Part shown: one piece after another, positions 50,166 to 60,801 of the stretch
How the letters are laid out: each line of letters begins with the position of its first letter
Position numbering within the stretch: the first letter of the stretch is position 1
Source: Rhizophlyctis rosea
Lineage: Eukaryota; Chytridiomycota; Chytridiomycetes; Rhizophlyctidales; Rhizophlyctidaceae
Reading direction: 5' to 3'
DNA length: 64,000 bases
Assembly: GCA_027596075.1 (NCBI GenBank)
Contig: JADGJC010000075.1
Coordinates: 88,848-152,847 of the forward strand
The notes under the pieces: generated by a model
What the model was told of the DNA's origin: nothing
The model's database searches: none
What the model saw: the letters and a program-made list of their open reading frames with translations, nothing else
Made by a program: the position numbers and the translations under genes

Positions 50166-52266
50166 CATGGAAGTTGCTGAGTTGAACAAGAAGGAAAAAG
50201 TCATCACCCTTGGAGGTGAAACATATCCCTATTACCTCCAGGCGCTTGGCAGAGAGCTGGCTTTGAGCGGTTACCAGTTCCTGGCTCATAACATCAATGA
50301 GTTTGCCGATCAGAGTTTAGTGCTGATGAAATGGCGACGTTAGAACGCGAAGCACGTGAGGTATGTCACAGTATGCAGGCAAATTACAGTCAAGAAAACT
50401 CACCATTTCCTTGCAATAGTTCCCGTCATCAGATGAATATAAACAGACTCTGGTGGACTTTCACGATGATGTGGATAAGTTTGGGGTTGAAAGCGCCATC
50501 TTTGTCCAGCCGAACGAGGAATCTGATGAGCTGTGTGATGAGCAAGACCCCAAGGACAATAATGTGCAACAAGAAGATCCAACGGCCACTCCGGTATCAC
50601 CGTCTCGACCAAACACTCGACTTCAGGCCAAAATGAAAGCTGCCGTTCAACATGCCTCTAGTGCCTCTAGTGCCTCCCCGGCATCCTCTCCTGGACCACG
50701 TACTCGATTGCAAGCGAAGAAGGATGCTCCACCACCCGCAGACCCATCTCCTAAGCTGCTCCACCTCACTGCCTATTCGAAAGATGGGTCCAAAAAACGA
50801 CCAATCTCCCCGGTTTTGGGACCCATCACAGAAGCACCAAAACCAACCAAACGCCACCGCGGAGGCCGCCAGTCCAAGTCCATACACACCCCCCCCTTCG
50901 TTTACGAAACAGTCACAATTACCGTAGATCCACCGAAAATCTTTCCCCTTCAACGTTATTATGAAGCAAGGCAAGAGAAGAAGCAACAGGCGCAGCCTGA
51001 AGGAGGTGGGACTTGTAAAGCGGAAAAGCAGAAGCGAGGACGTAAGAACCGCAAGAAGACGCCGCTGCCAAAGCAGCTGCTATTGCTGAGGGACTAGAGA
51101 AGCCGCTAGTTGAGCCTGCGCCTACTTCTTCTACATCGGCCACAGGTCCCAAAGTCATACGGCCCAATTGTAGCTGGAGGGAATTGACTGAGGAGCAGAT
51201 TAACGAATTGTGTCAAACCACAGAGGTAAGCCTGGCATTGTTATTTACTCTGAGGCTGATTTCTGAACCCATTACTCCCCAACAGGGCCGCGATATCTTG
51301 CATGGATTCGAGAACTTCATGAAGAAAGAGTTGAGGGCTAGCGATCCCGCCACCAATAACATCAAAGCCATCAGCGACCCCGGCCCCATAATCCTCGGAG
51401 CGAATGGCAGACAAGTGCCTAAAAGCATCCTACGCGAGACCCAACAGATTACCTGGACCTCGACAAGTTTGAGCATTTCCCGGTCAAGGATAAAGAGCAT
51501 GCCAAAATTATCGGAAAGCTCCCCAACGGACAGAAAATCATCCTTGCGCATCGCGTGCCCCCCTCTCCTGCACTCCAAGGCCACATTAAAACATTGGCCA
51601 CTTCCACGGAGAAATTGGTCGTTGCTGGTCTCTTCAGCGGTGCTCATGGCTCCCATGTACGCGGGGATTACATTGTAATTCACATTGCAAAGTGGAAGAA
51701 GGTAAGATAGTAGGAGCTTTTTGCAAATCTTGACACCAACCACTGACACGCAACGCCAACAGTATGCAAAACTTCCCTTCCTCTCCGCCGAGGCATGTGC
51801 CAAGAAAGGGAAGAAACGCATTCCGAATGTCATGGATCCGCTTGTCAAAGAGTGGTTGGAGGAGAATCAGGGGCTTTGGAAATACATCGCACACCTCGTC
51901 AAAACGTACTTCCCGAATTCGTTCAAGCTCATGGACGAAGCCGCCAGGTGGGGTGATGAGAAGGGGTTCAAATTCCTCTGCGGTCTGTTCGCCGGTGTCG
52001 CCATCAACATCGACGTCCAAACCCTCTCGCACAAGGATTGCGGCGATCTACCTTGGGGCCTATGCTGTGTCATCTGTTGGGGCAAATTCACGGGAGGGCA
52101 GATAGTGTTAGACGAGTTAGAAGCTTACTTCGACTTCCCTGGTGGTTATGTCATGTTCTTCCGTAGTGCGATGCTCACCCATAGCAACATGAAGTATGCT
52201 ACATCCTGGCGTCGGAGCATCGTCTTGTTCAACTGCAAATTCCTGATGAGCTACTTCGCCAAGTAA
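50166..52266 (+). pseudogene. TET/JBP-like 2-oxoglutarate-Fe(II) dioxygenase, frame-broken
   Basis: TET/JBP-family enzymes oxidise methylated bases, and expanded fungal members are often linked to transposons. Start at 50166 (MEVAELNKKEKVITLGGE). The middle is basic and disordered with two TRLQAK motifs and AT-hook-like KRHRGGRQSK and KRGRKNRKK. The C-terminal catalytic domain reads SHKDCGDLPWGLCCVICWGK (HxD iron ligands), TGGQIVLDELEAYFDFPGGY, MFFRSAMLTHSN (distal His) and SWRRSIVLFN (Arg for 2-oxoglutarate). Introns lie near 50361-50419, 51225-51285 and 51701-51762. The frame must shift by one base at about 50315, 51055 and 51455 to read through. Catalytic residues look intact, so this is a young pseudogene or a gene with base-calling errors. 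TET/JBP assignment is by motif pattern only. Confidence 0.65.
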
Positions 52267-52848
52267 ACGGGCAGGAAGTTCAAAATGGAAAACTTTTATG
52301 ATCCATGCTTGTAATGTAATAGGCATAGCGTCGGCATCTGTATTTTTAACTATTTATAATAGAGTCATTGTTCGTGGTCTCCAAACATTGAATTTCCTCT
52401 GGCATGTCCATCATCTCTTGTCTATATATGCTCTTCCCCGCGCCCGCCAACCCACCATACCAAGGCGGATGAACCTTGGGAGCGGTTATGAGACTCTCAT
52501 CAGGCGTGAATGCTCTCAACGACAAGTTGGCGTCGTCAAATGAATTTTCGTGAAGAGACTGGCACATATGAGAATGTTCTGCTCAGAATGGTCGTAAAAT
52601 GACCCGAAGGCGAACTTCCACGCAAGTTTCAACTGTTTCAGACCCCAAGCGCAGCTGCCCAAGCCACTCCCACGCGCTCCGCAGCTGGTCAGCTTCACCC
52701 AAGTCCCTGCTGTTCTCAAACCCCTCATTTGCATCCGCACATTCTTACGGCCACTTTGAAACACACTACCACGTCTTCTTGCTCGTATCGACAGCACGCA
52801 CAGTCAAAATCAATCACTAAGTTCTCCACGCGAACAAAATTCAAAAGC
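52267..52848. other. 582 bp between dioxygenase and small protein B
   Basis: No gene is recognised. The right part is C-rich (for example cacgcgctccgcagctggtc) and resembles in composition the region upstream of small protein A, consistent with related promoters. No named element can be assigned. Confidence 0.4.
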
Positions 52849-53447
52849 ATGTCTGAGCTTTCCCGCGCCAAGTTTGAGGAAGTAAGCTCATCGCCACGAC
52901 ACTATTCGCTTCTGCTCCGGAACATGTGTGCGAAATCAAAAAACAGAGCTGCTCACTAGCACATTTCACCTGTTTCCTTTTTTCCAACAATGTAAATCGG
53001 TACTTCTCAGGTGATCAAAGCCACACAACAGTACCAAGAAGCGATGAACGAAGCCGCAACGAAATTCCACTCCGGCTTAGATGAGTTTTTGTCAAAAGAT
53101 GAATTCGGGGCACCGTGCGACAACGCTCTTAAGTGCCAAGCGTTGGCTCTTGGTGATGTCGCCGACCGAGGCGTTGCTAACGCTGAGACAATGACGAAGT
53201 ATCTGGACGAAGCATACAATACGAAATATCAGTCTGCTGGGACAAGTGGTACGAGCTTCATCAGGAATGATTCCGGTATGCAATACAGCATTGACAGGCA
53301 CTGCCTTTAGCTGAGGAGAAGAAGAACAGCAAGGAAGATGACTTGCAAGGAGCGGGACCTGTGAGTGACTGTTTCAATGATTCCTCGATGTTCGCGAGAT
53401 GTACGTCTAATGTTGTGTCTTATTTGCAGACTACTATTACTGAATAG
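52849..53447 (+). CDS. Small helical protein B, unknown function, paralogue-like to the 18862 gene
   Basis: Spliced reading: MSELSRAKFEE (donor 52882), a phase-0 intron, then from about 53012 VIKATQQYQEAMNEAATKFH, GLDEFLSKDEFGAPCDNALK and YLDEAYNTKYQSAGTSGTSF to a donor near 53276. A charged exon (AEEKKNSKEDDLQGAGP) and a tiny last exon (TTITE, stop 53447) follow. About 120 residues, mainly helical, with no signal peptide or membrane segment. Its plan matches protein A: minute first exon, phase-0 intron, one helical exon with an EAATK/S motif, a central Cys-x-A-x-x-x-G segment (CQALALGD versus CVAFGE), then short acidic exons. No known family is recognised. Confidence 0.6.
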
Positions 53448-54071
53448 GTGAGCCCACAAGATGAGTCACTCTTTTAGTATCAGCAGACACTGATATTGAG
53501 CTCCAGGGCTGTCAGATGTCGCTCTTTCAGCCGTTTCAGATCAAATTATGAAGGTTAACCATGACTCGTTTGTTTTCGGTCTTTTGCACATGTTCCTATT
53601 GTGGCTTAAAAATAAGGATACCAATTTGCGTGAGACTGTTGCGGGGTGTTAGATTGAAAGAGTATGGTATGGAGAAGAGGTGCATGGGCCAATGATTGAT
53701 CGGGAAAGCCGTCGCGATGATCGGAAACGTGTGGATGATGAAATTGGTGATAAATGAATTGTGGCACTACGTCCCCTCAACTACCAGCACAATTGCCGCT
53801 AGTGGGTGGATCATTTGTTTAGGATGCATGATTTCATTGACTCTTGGATCGAAGGGTATGGTTCATCCGCGTCAAAGAATCGTTGGCGTTCCCGGTGAGG
53901 AGGGATTCTCAAATTTCCAGAGAAAGCAGACTTCTTCCATCATCACTGCGCTTGAACAAACAAATGCAATAGGGACATCACCAAGCAGGAATCGACATCG
54001 AATTGAAGACCATAATGATAATTTTCGTATAAAAGTTGAGCTCAATCTTCACCGTACTGCATCATAACACA
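53448..54071. other. 624 bp without a recognisable gene
   Basis: A plus-strand open frame (53696-54067) has no domain and no splice partners. The interval is the common 3' flank of two convergent genes. No repeat or RNA gene is seen. Confidence 0.4.
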
Positions 54072-55373
54072 CTAAGGAAGCAAGGCCCGGTTTAAAATCT
54101 TCACGACGCTTCGATCCCCATATTGACTCCTAACCCCTTCCCCTCCCCTCCTCCAAACCTCCTCTTGAGCGACCACCGCCGGCGTCTTCCCACTCCCATC
54201 CATCAGCCCTGCCGTAGCTCCCAACCGCAACAAAAGCTGCACCATAGGACGATGAAGTTGACGCGCAGCAATATGCAAAGCCGTCTCCCCATCCCAATTG
54301 CAAACATCTACATCCGCCCCCTGCACTAACAAGAACTCCACGATAGGTTCGAAGCCGAGGAGTACCGCTCGGTGCAACGGACGATGTTGATCGCTGTTGT
54401 TTACCCCGCGGTCAAGTAGGAGCTTCACTAACTCTAGTCTCCCTGTAGCAACTGCGCAGCATAAGGTTGACGACCAGTGCGATGGGACGGGACCGTTTGG
54501 ATCAGCACCAAGCGAGAGTAGAAGTGATACGATTTCATGCAGCCGTTCGGGCGGGTCAGTCAATTGTGATTCGAGTGATTGCTTTCCCCATAAGTCGAGT
54601 GCCCACGCAAGGCAACCATTGTTCGGGTTGGCGTCGTTGGCCACGAGCAATCGGAGGATACGTTCAGCGTTTGGAGCAATGCCTCGTGTGGAGTATCCTG
54701 TAGCGGCCCAACCCAAAAGATTGAACTTCTCGTTTTCTGCATGCATTTTAGCCCCAGCCTTCAAAAGAAACTTCACTACGTCTAGGTGACCTAACGCAGA
54801 AGCAATATGTAACGCAGAGCATTTGATGAGTTTCTCACAATGTTCACCCTCTAACACTATGTGTACTGGATGTACATGTTCCGCGCTGACGTTTGCGCCG
54901 TGGAGAACAAGAGCTTTGATAACATCCATGTGGCCATACTGCGCTGCTGGGCCAATGGGTAGATTGCTTCGGAAGTTTGGGGTGTTTGGGTCGACACCAG
55001 CTTCCAAAAGTGCTGTTACTGCTGCTGTATTGCCTTTGGAAGCACAGACGGATAGGGCGGATATGCGAGATGGGGTTTCGGTGGAGGGATGGGGTTGTCG
55101 GCGAAGGTCGCTATGCAGTGAGCAGGCCAAGGTGGATGGTTAGGAGAGTAGGCGGACGATGACGTTCGTATGACTCTTTCTTGCTGCCCACCGCCAGCAA
55201 CGACAGCGACACTTGTATGCGAGGAACCAATTCATATCTACTAGTGCGAGAACTTCTTTCGAGATCAGGGCATGGAAGGCTTTTGAGGTGCGTTTGGTAT
55301 TACAAGCGGGTATCGGTGTGGAGAAGCTGAAGATGAGCAAGATGATCTCGAACGGTAATTGCAATATATGCAA
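54072..55373 (-). pseudogene. F-box/ankyrin-repeat protein with an in-frame stop
   Basis: Reading leftwards, LQLPFEIILLIFSFSTPI is an F-box-like N-terminus followed by NTKRTSKAFHALISKEVLAL and YKCRCRCWRWAARKSHTNVI. A TAA then falls in frame after VRLLS (55140-55142). The same frame continues without a shift into ankyrin repeats: ISALSVCASKGNTAAVTALL, GPAAQYGHMDVIKALVLHGA, SALHIASALGHLDVVKFLLK, LCCAVATGRLELVKLLLDRG, PLHRAVLLGFEPIVEFLLVQ and TALHIAARQLHRPMVQLLLR, ending at 54072. No ATG precedes the F-box part before an upstream in-frame stop, so the start is also uncertain. This looks like one F-box/ankyrin gene inactivated by a nonsense change, or read as a shorter ankyrin protein. Confidence 0.7.
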
Positions 55374-55808
55374 TGCGAGTGTGAGTTTCGGTATGTGAGT
55401 TGACGTTGCTTATAGATCTGTGGTCTGCAGTGGGGAAAGTGAAATGAAATGGAGATTGGCGAAAGGATGAGGTGGGAGGGCCGAGGCCGAGGGTGGTGCG
55501 GGATGTGGCTTGTGGTCACTGCATCACAAACTGATGATGAAGGTGGTCCTTCTCTCGAGAGTTGTTTACGTAAACAAAGACCCATCGTGCCAGGGCTCTG
55601 GGGCCACACACAAGTGACACATGCTGCAGAGGCTGTGTCGGCCCCCAGCCACTCATACCACCCTTCCCACAAACCAGAAAACAGTTTCTCTGCTTTCCTC
55701 TTCATCTCCATCTGCACGTTGACAGACCTCTTCTATTTACAAACCTCGGGATACCCTCTCACTGCAAGCACTAATACACGTGGCGAAAACCGCCTGAAAA
55801 ATCTCATA
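55374..55808. other. 435 bp between the F-box/ankyrin and kinase genes
   Basis: Upstream DNA of two divergent genes. A plus-strand open frame runs through it into the kinase start but carries no motif. No promoter element can be named. Confidence 0.35.
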
Positions 55809-58641
55809 ATGGTAGCTCCACACTGGCCCGAGCGGCGCGTGGGAAGGTAAAGACAACCCTTCATTCCCAACCCTTACACCCTTGTCAAAAGCTTCTCCTA
55901 ATCACTGTCACAGCGCGGAGAACGTTTGGTACGCCAGAGACGTCACAACAAACGACAAAGTCGTCATAAAACTCTTCGATATGGAGACATTTCCAGACCA
56001 CGACGGCGTGCGGGACGCAAAGACATTAGCCGAAGTCGACGTGCTGAAGGAACTTAGCAGCAAATACCCCAGTCGCGTTGTAAAGTATCTGGACTTTTAT
56101 TCGAATGAGGAAGATCAGTTGGTGCTTGTTATGGAGAGGTATGCAACGCAGGGGTTTTGTTTACTCCTTGCGGGATGGTGGCTTGAGTGCCGAATGTTTA
56201 TTTACATTTGACCTTCTGCTAGGGCTCAATGCACAGTGCAAGATATACTGCTGGAGCGACGGAAATTAGTCGAACCAGACGCAAAGGATGTGATTTTTGG
56301 GATGTTGGATGCGTTGCATTGCATCCATGCTGAGAGTTATGTACATAGGTACGTTTTTAGCTCTCATGCCTCAAATGACACATGCTGCACGCACCTCAAA
56401 CCATGAATGACCTGACTGCAATGCGCAGAGATATCAAACCCGGCAACCTCCTGTTAATGGACAAAGCGGACTTGTCGTCGGTGAAGATTTCTGATTTTGG
56501 GACGACTGTTGGCAATATCGGGTACTCGAATCTGAATCAACAGGCGGGGACGCTTCATTACATGGTAAGTATTGAGTTCCAGGCTATGCACATGATCTTT
56601 CGGAGGGTGGGGGAGTCTGGTGTGTTCTCGGACGTGCTGCCGGTGCGCCTGGCCATGCTGCCCACCTGTAATACTTGAAACGGGCTGGTCGGTTCGACTA
56701 TTTATGTAAATCAGGATCTTGATGGCGGTGCTTCACATCCTGTTCATGTGACGCTGTAACAGTGCACTCGACGTTGTGCTGCTGAAAATCCGAAGGCAAA
56801 AGCCGTTGTGTGAACTTGAAAGATTCGTCCAAAAGATACGACAGAGAATGGGGAGTGCTGGGGTCAAATGAACCCCAAGCGGTCGCGCAAATGGATACTA
56901 ATTGCTGATAGTGTCATGCAGATGACTAACCATTGCATCGTCGTAGGCACCAGAAATGCTCGCAAAGAGCAACTACGGCAAAGCAGTGGACCTCTGGTCA
57001 GCGGGAGTAACAGCATACGAAATCCTCTTCGGAGATGTACCATTCCGCGCTACACAAAAGAACGCCTCGTACAAAAATCAGTTGGCGGCCATCAAAAAGG
57101 GAAAACTAGAGTTCAAGGGGGCGATCGTGTCGGAAGGAGCAAAGTCGTTTCTGAGAGGTTTATTAGAAATCGAGCCCGCAAAACGATTGACAGTAGAGCA
57201 GGCGCTGGATCATCCTTGGTTGGCGGCCGTCCAAGCCGCATCAGCACCTCCACCCGCCCTCCCTCCACGAGCGCCGCCCACTTTGCCGCCAAGAGCTAGT
57301 GAGGGCCGTTCATCAGAAGAAGGCACGCGGCAGCTGCAAGTACCGCATCGGAAGGAATCGCTGGAAAACATCATCGGTGAGACAGCTCAACCGTCGGAAC
57401 CGCGCAGGAGTAGGGACAGCACCCGTCCATCAGTCCGATTTGACGAAACGCCTGTCGTTATCGGTGTACATGAGGAAGAGGAGGAAGGACCCGTACTGGA
57501 GTCGTTGCCAGGACATCCTGGATGGTTCTTAGTCACGCAGGACGATGGAATGGTGTATTTCTACAATGAGAAGACAGAAGAATCCTCGTGGGACCCGCCG
57601 GATGCGGTTGCGGGCGGTCCTGGGCCGGCGGAGTTTGTGAATAGAGAATTGAAAGGGACGGAAGGGAAGGGACGCGGTGGTGGGTTGGTGGGATTCAGTC
57701 CGCGGTCGTCGTCGTTGCCGGATCCTCCGAGCTTAGAGGGTAGTGAGGACGCGGATTGGGGTACGGCCGTCGAGGGTTATCCGGACTGGAGGTTGATTGT
57801 TTCGCCGCAGGGCGAGGAGTATTATTACAATACTGCTACGAAAGAAACGAGTTGGGACGCACCGGGAGCTTCGAAGATCAATGTAGATACTGCTGTGTCG
57901 AAGACGACTGAGGGATCCCGTCCTTCCACGACGTCCGGCAAATCTCCCCTATCCAAGATGCGCATCGTCGACGTGAAACCCAGCGCATATCCGCAAGCAG
58001 CCTTTCCACCCCGTACCGACGCATCCCTCAATCCTCCTCCCGACTCGAGCTCATCCCTCCCTCCACTCAACGCCCTCTCATCCTTAGCCGAACAGCTACA
58101 ACAACAACAATCACAACCCGCATCAAAACACGCCCCTCCAGCACCCCGCCCGAAACCCACCGCTTGCCGGGCCGCCAAAATCCTACCCCCGACACCACCC
58201 ACAACACCCGCACCCTCCTCCGCACAATACACCGCCCAGAGCTGGAAATCAATGCTCAAATCCGTCGCCGGTAAAGCGAGCAAAGTCCTTACGACCAGCA
58301 GCGCCGCTACCACCACTACCCAACAAACTCCCTCCTCCTCCGCATCATCGACGACGTCCAGTAACAGAAGCAGCATAGACGACCTACCGAAGCGGAATGT
58401 ATCCGCTCCGTCCGCGGATGTTCCGTCGACGACGCCGACACCGCCTAAACGCGTTTCGACGAGTCATTTCGGAATGGCGGGTATTGTTGCTGCGGCTGCG
58501 AAGAAGGAGAAGGAGAAGGATGGGGAGGGTGCGGTTGGGGAGGGGGAGAAGGAGAGGGATGTGGGGAAGCGGTCGTCGGTGCAGGCTTTGAAGGCGAGGT
58601 TTGAGAAGGGGGCTGGGACGCAGTTGAAGTCGGCTTTTTAA
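55809..58641 (+). CDS. Serine/threonine protein kinase with two WW domains
   Basis: Start at 55809 (MVAPHWPERRVGS); the glycine loop is poor (GSAENVWYARD) but VVIKLF supplies the ATP lysine. Introns at about 55850-55912, 56140-56222, 56349-56427 and 56563-56946 join VMERAQCTVQD, YVHRDIKPGN (catalytic Asp), ISDFGTT (DFG) and APEMLAKSNYGKAVDLWSAG, and the C-lobe ends RLTVEQALDHPWL. A Pro-rich linker follows, then WW1 (WFLVTQDDGMVYFYN, then TEESSWDPP) and WW2 (WRLIVSPQGEEYYYN, then TKETSWDAP). The tail is long, Ser/Pro/Gln-rich and ends with a Lys/Glu stretch (KKEKEKDGEGAVGEGEKERD). WW domains bind Pro-rich peptides, so they may choose substrates. I cannot place the kinase in a named family. Confidence 0.85.
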
Positions 58642-59133
58642 AGTGGGGTGGTTTAGAGTGGGGTGGTTTCGGTAGATTTGTGTGTGTTTGGGTTTTGTTG
58701 GGTTGGTTAGACATGTGGTAATTGTTTGTAGCTTTGTTTCTTCTTCTTTTGTTGATATTTGTTGATATTGGGAATTTTTTGTGGGGTTTCTGCTGAAGAG
58801 ACATGGAACCTCATTTTGTATTTCTCATGGTTCATTGATCGTTGTGGGATGTCGGAAACTTGATTGTTTATTCTTCGTTATTCAAAAGGAACAGGAGCCA
58901 GCATCAAAGCACCTCCCCGATAGGTTGTTAGGCGTCCAATCCCCTTCAGTCCCCAATTTCGAAACCCACACAGAAGGAAGAATGCCCATTCATACTGGCG
59001 GGAAGCTGGAACTCGCTGCAACATAGGAACAACAATGAGGGCATTTATTTGTCTCGCGCTAAACAACTGAGTTGCGTGTCTACCTACACCTACAACTGAA
59101 TCTAACGATCAAAAACCTACATACAGACCCTAC
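58642..59133. other. 492 bp between convergent genes
   Basis: T- and G-rich 3' flanks of the kinase and SYLF genes; no gene or repeat is recognised. Confidence 0.4.
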
Positions 59134-60471
59134 CTACTGATATTGCCACCCACTACCTTGCTGCCCTCCATACGCACCAAACTGCCCTTGCCCCATGCCA
59201 CCCTGCATCCCACCCTGTCCCATCCCCATCCCACCCTGCACGCCATACCCACCACCATTCGCTACTCCACCAATTCCCATCGCTCCCACACCACCCATCC
59301 CCGCTCCACCCATTCCCGGCCCCATCCCCGGCTGCTGCTGCTGCGCATACGCCTGGTGCTGCATCGCCTGCTGCTGGAGCAGCTGCTGGTACTGTAACTG
59401 GGCCTGCGCTTGGTATTGCTGTTGTTGCTGTAACGCCGCAGCTTGTTGCTGCGCGGCGGCGTTTTGTTGTTGTTGAAGTAGTTGGAGGGTTTGTTGTGTC
59501 GCGAGGTTCGAGTGGTATTGTTGCATGTTGTTGGGGTTTTGCGGGTAGGATTGTTGGTTTTGGAGGGTTGGTAGGGAGGCGTTGGCTCCGGCGCCGTAGC
59601 CGAGTTGGGATTGCGAGAACTGTTGCTGTTGTTGCTGCGGTTGTTGGAGCTGCTGTTGCGGGATTTGGGGCTGCTGCTGCTGCTGCTGTTGTACTTGCGG
59701 CTGCGGTTGTTGCTGTCTTGATTTCGAACTGGGAGCAATACCGGCTATCTGATCCATATCCGCGTAGTTCTTCTTCCCCGTCAAGGACATCCCACTACCT
59801 CCCGCCCCACCCGCAGCCATGTTCAAAACAACATACAGCGCATTCCCGACGCTGCTTCGATCTACTGTGATTTTGTTCGTGAGAACGTCGTACCATGTAA
59901 CTTCTGCCCCGTGCCAGCGTCCGTGACGCGCCGGGTCTTCGCGCACAACCCAGCCGGTCATTGCTTGGTTTACGACGTCCGGTTGGGTGAAGCCTTGGTT
60001 GTATCGGACCCAGCCGTAAACGTCTACTGAGTCGTCGACGATTCCGCCTCCGTGAATAGGACCCGCAACAAACTTATGAGTGCTGTTTAGGACAAGGAGG
60101 GCCCGCGTGACTAGCTTGAATATTGCTTGCGAGGTCATGAAGAGGAGGACGGTTTCCTGCCCCGGCTGGACGGCCCCGTTGGGGTTTTCGAGTGCAATGG
60201 CGCAAGGAGCGGACCAGTCTGCAAACCAGAACAGCAGTTAAGACAGAAAAAGTTCGCAACGGAGTTCTGCGCTTGCTGGTTCGCAGTATCATCAACGCAT
60301 ACCTCCTGTTTTCAGCCTAACAACAGCGACACCGGCGGTTCCCCTCACAATCGCGATACCAAACGCACTAGAAACGAACTGGGCGGGTACGGCGCCCTGG
60401 CGACCAGCGAAAGCGTCGAACGTGCGAGCAGCCGCCTGGCACTCTTCACCGGCAGTGAGTTCTCTCGACAT
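59134..60471 (-). CDS. SYLF-domain (Ysc84/SH3YL1-like) protein with Gln-rich tail
   Basis: Ysc84-type proteins bind lipids and actin regulators at endocytic sites. The start at 60471 (MSRELTAGEECQAAARTFDA) leads into FAGRQGAVPAQFVSSAFGIA and GTAGVAVVRLKTGG. After an intron (about 60220-60305) come DWSAPCAIALENPN, QETVLLFMTSQAIFKLVTRA and LLVLNSTHKFVAGPI, the SYLF pattern (family: WSAPSAIG...VLVLNS...). The C-terminal half is low complexity: runs of Gln broken by Pro, then Gly/Met-rich repeats (GMGGAGMGGVGAMGIGGV). No SH3 domain or FYVE finger is present, in contrast to yeast Ysc84 (SH3) and Pib2-type proteins. Stop at 59134. The Gln tract is encoded by ctg/ttg-rich DNA on the plus strand and may vary in length. 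Confidence 0.8.
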
Positions 60472-60801
60472 GGGTGCTCTCAAGTTTGTGTTTGTGTGAG
60501 ATTGAGGGCAGGTGAAGTAGCTTGCAATGACCTCTATCAGGAAGGTGGTTTGAGGAGGATGAGGATGAGGACAAGCGAGGGCGTCAAAGAGGTCGCAGTG
60601 GGGTGGCTGTCATGGGATGCCAAGATGCACCACATTGACCGCATTCAATCAATGCCATTTTTAGACATCGTGTTGTAATCACTGCTGCGATCATGATGTG
60701 GCTTGCCCAACCGGACGGAATCTTTGCCTGATGTCATGTCATTTTCCCATGTCTTTATTTTTAGATTTCTTTCATCGCGGCCGGTATTCTGATAACTAAC
60801 T

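Noticed and set aside
59195..59870. Plus-strand Cys/Ala- and Gly/Ala-rich open frames
   Set aside because: They are shadows of the Gln/Gly-rich tail of the minus-strand SYLF gene.
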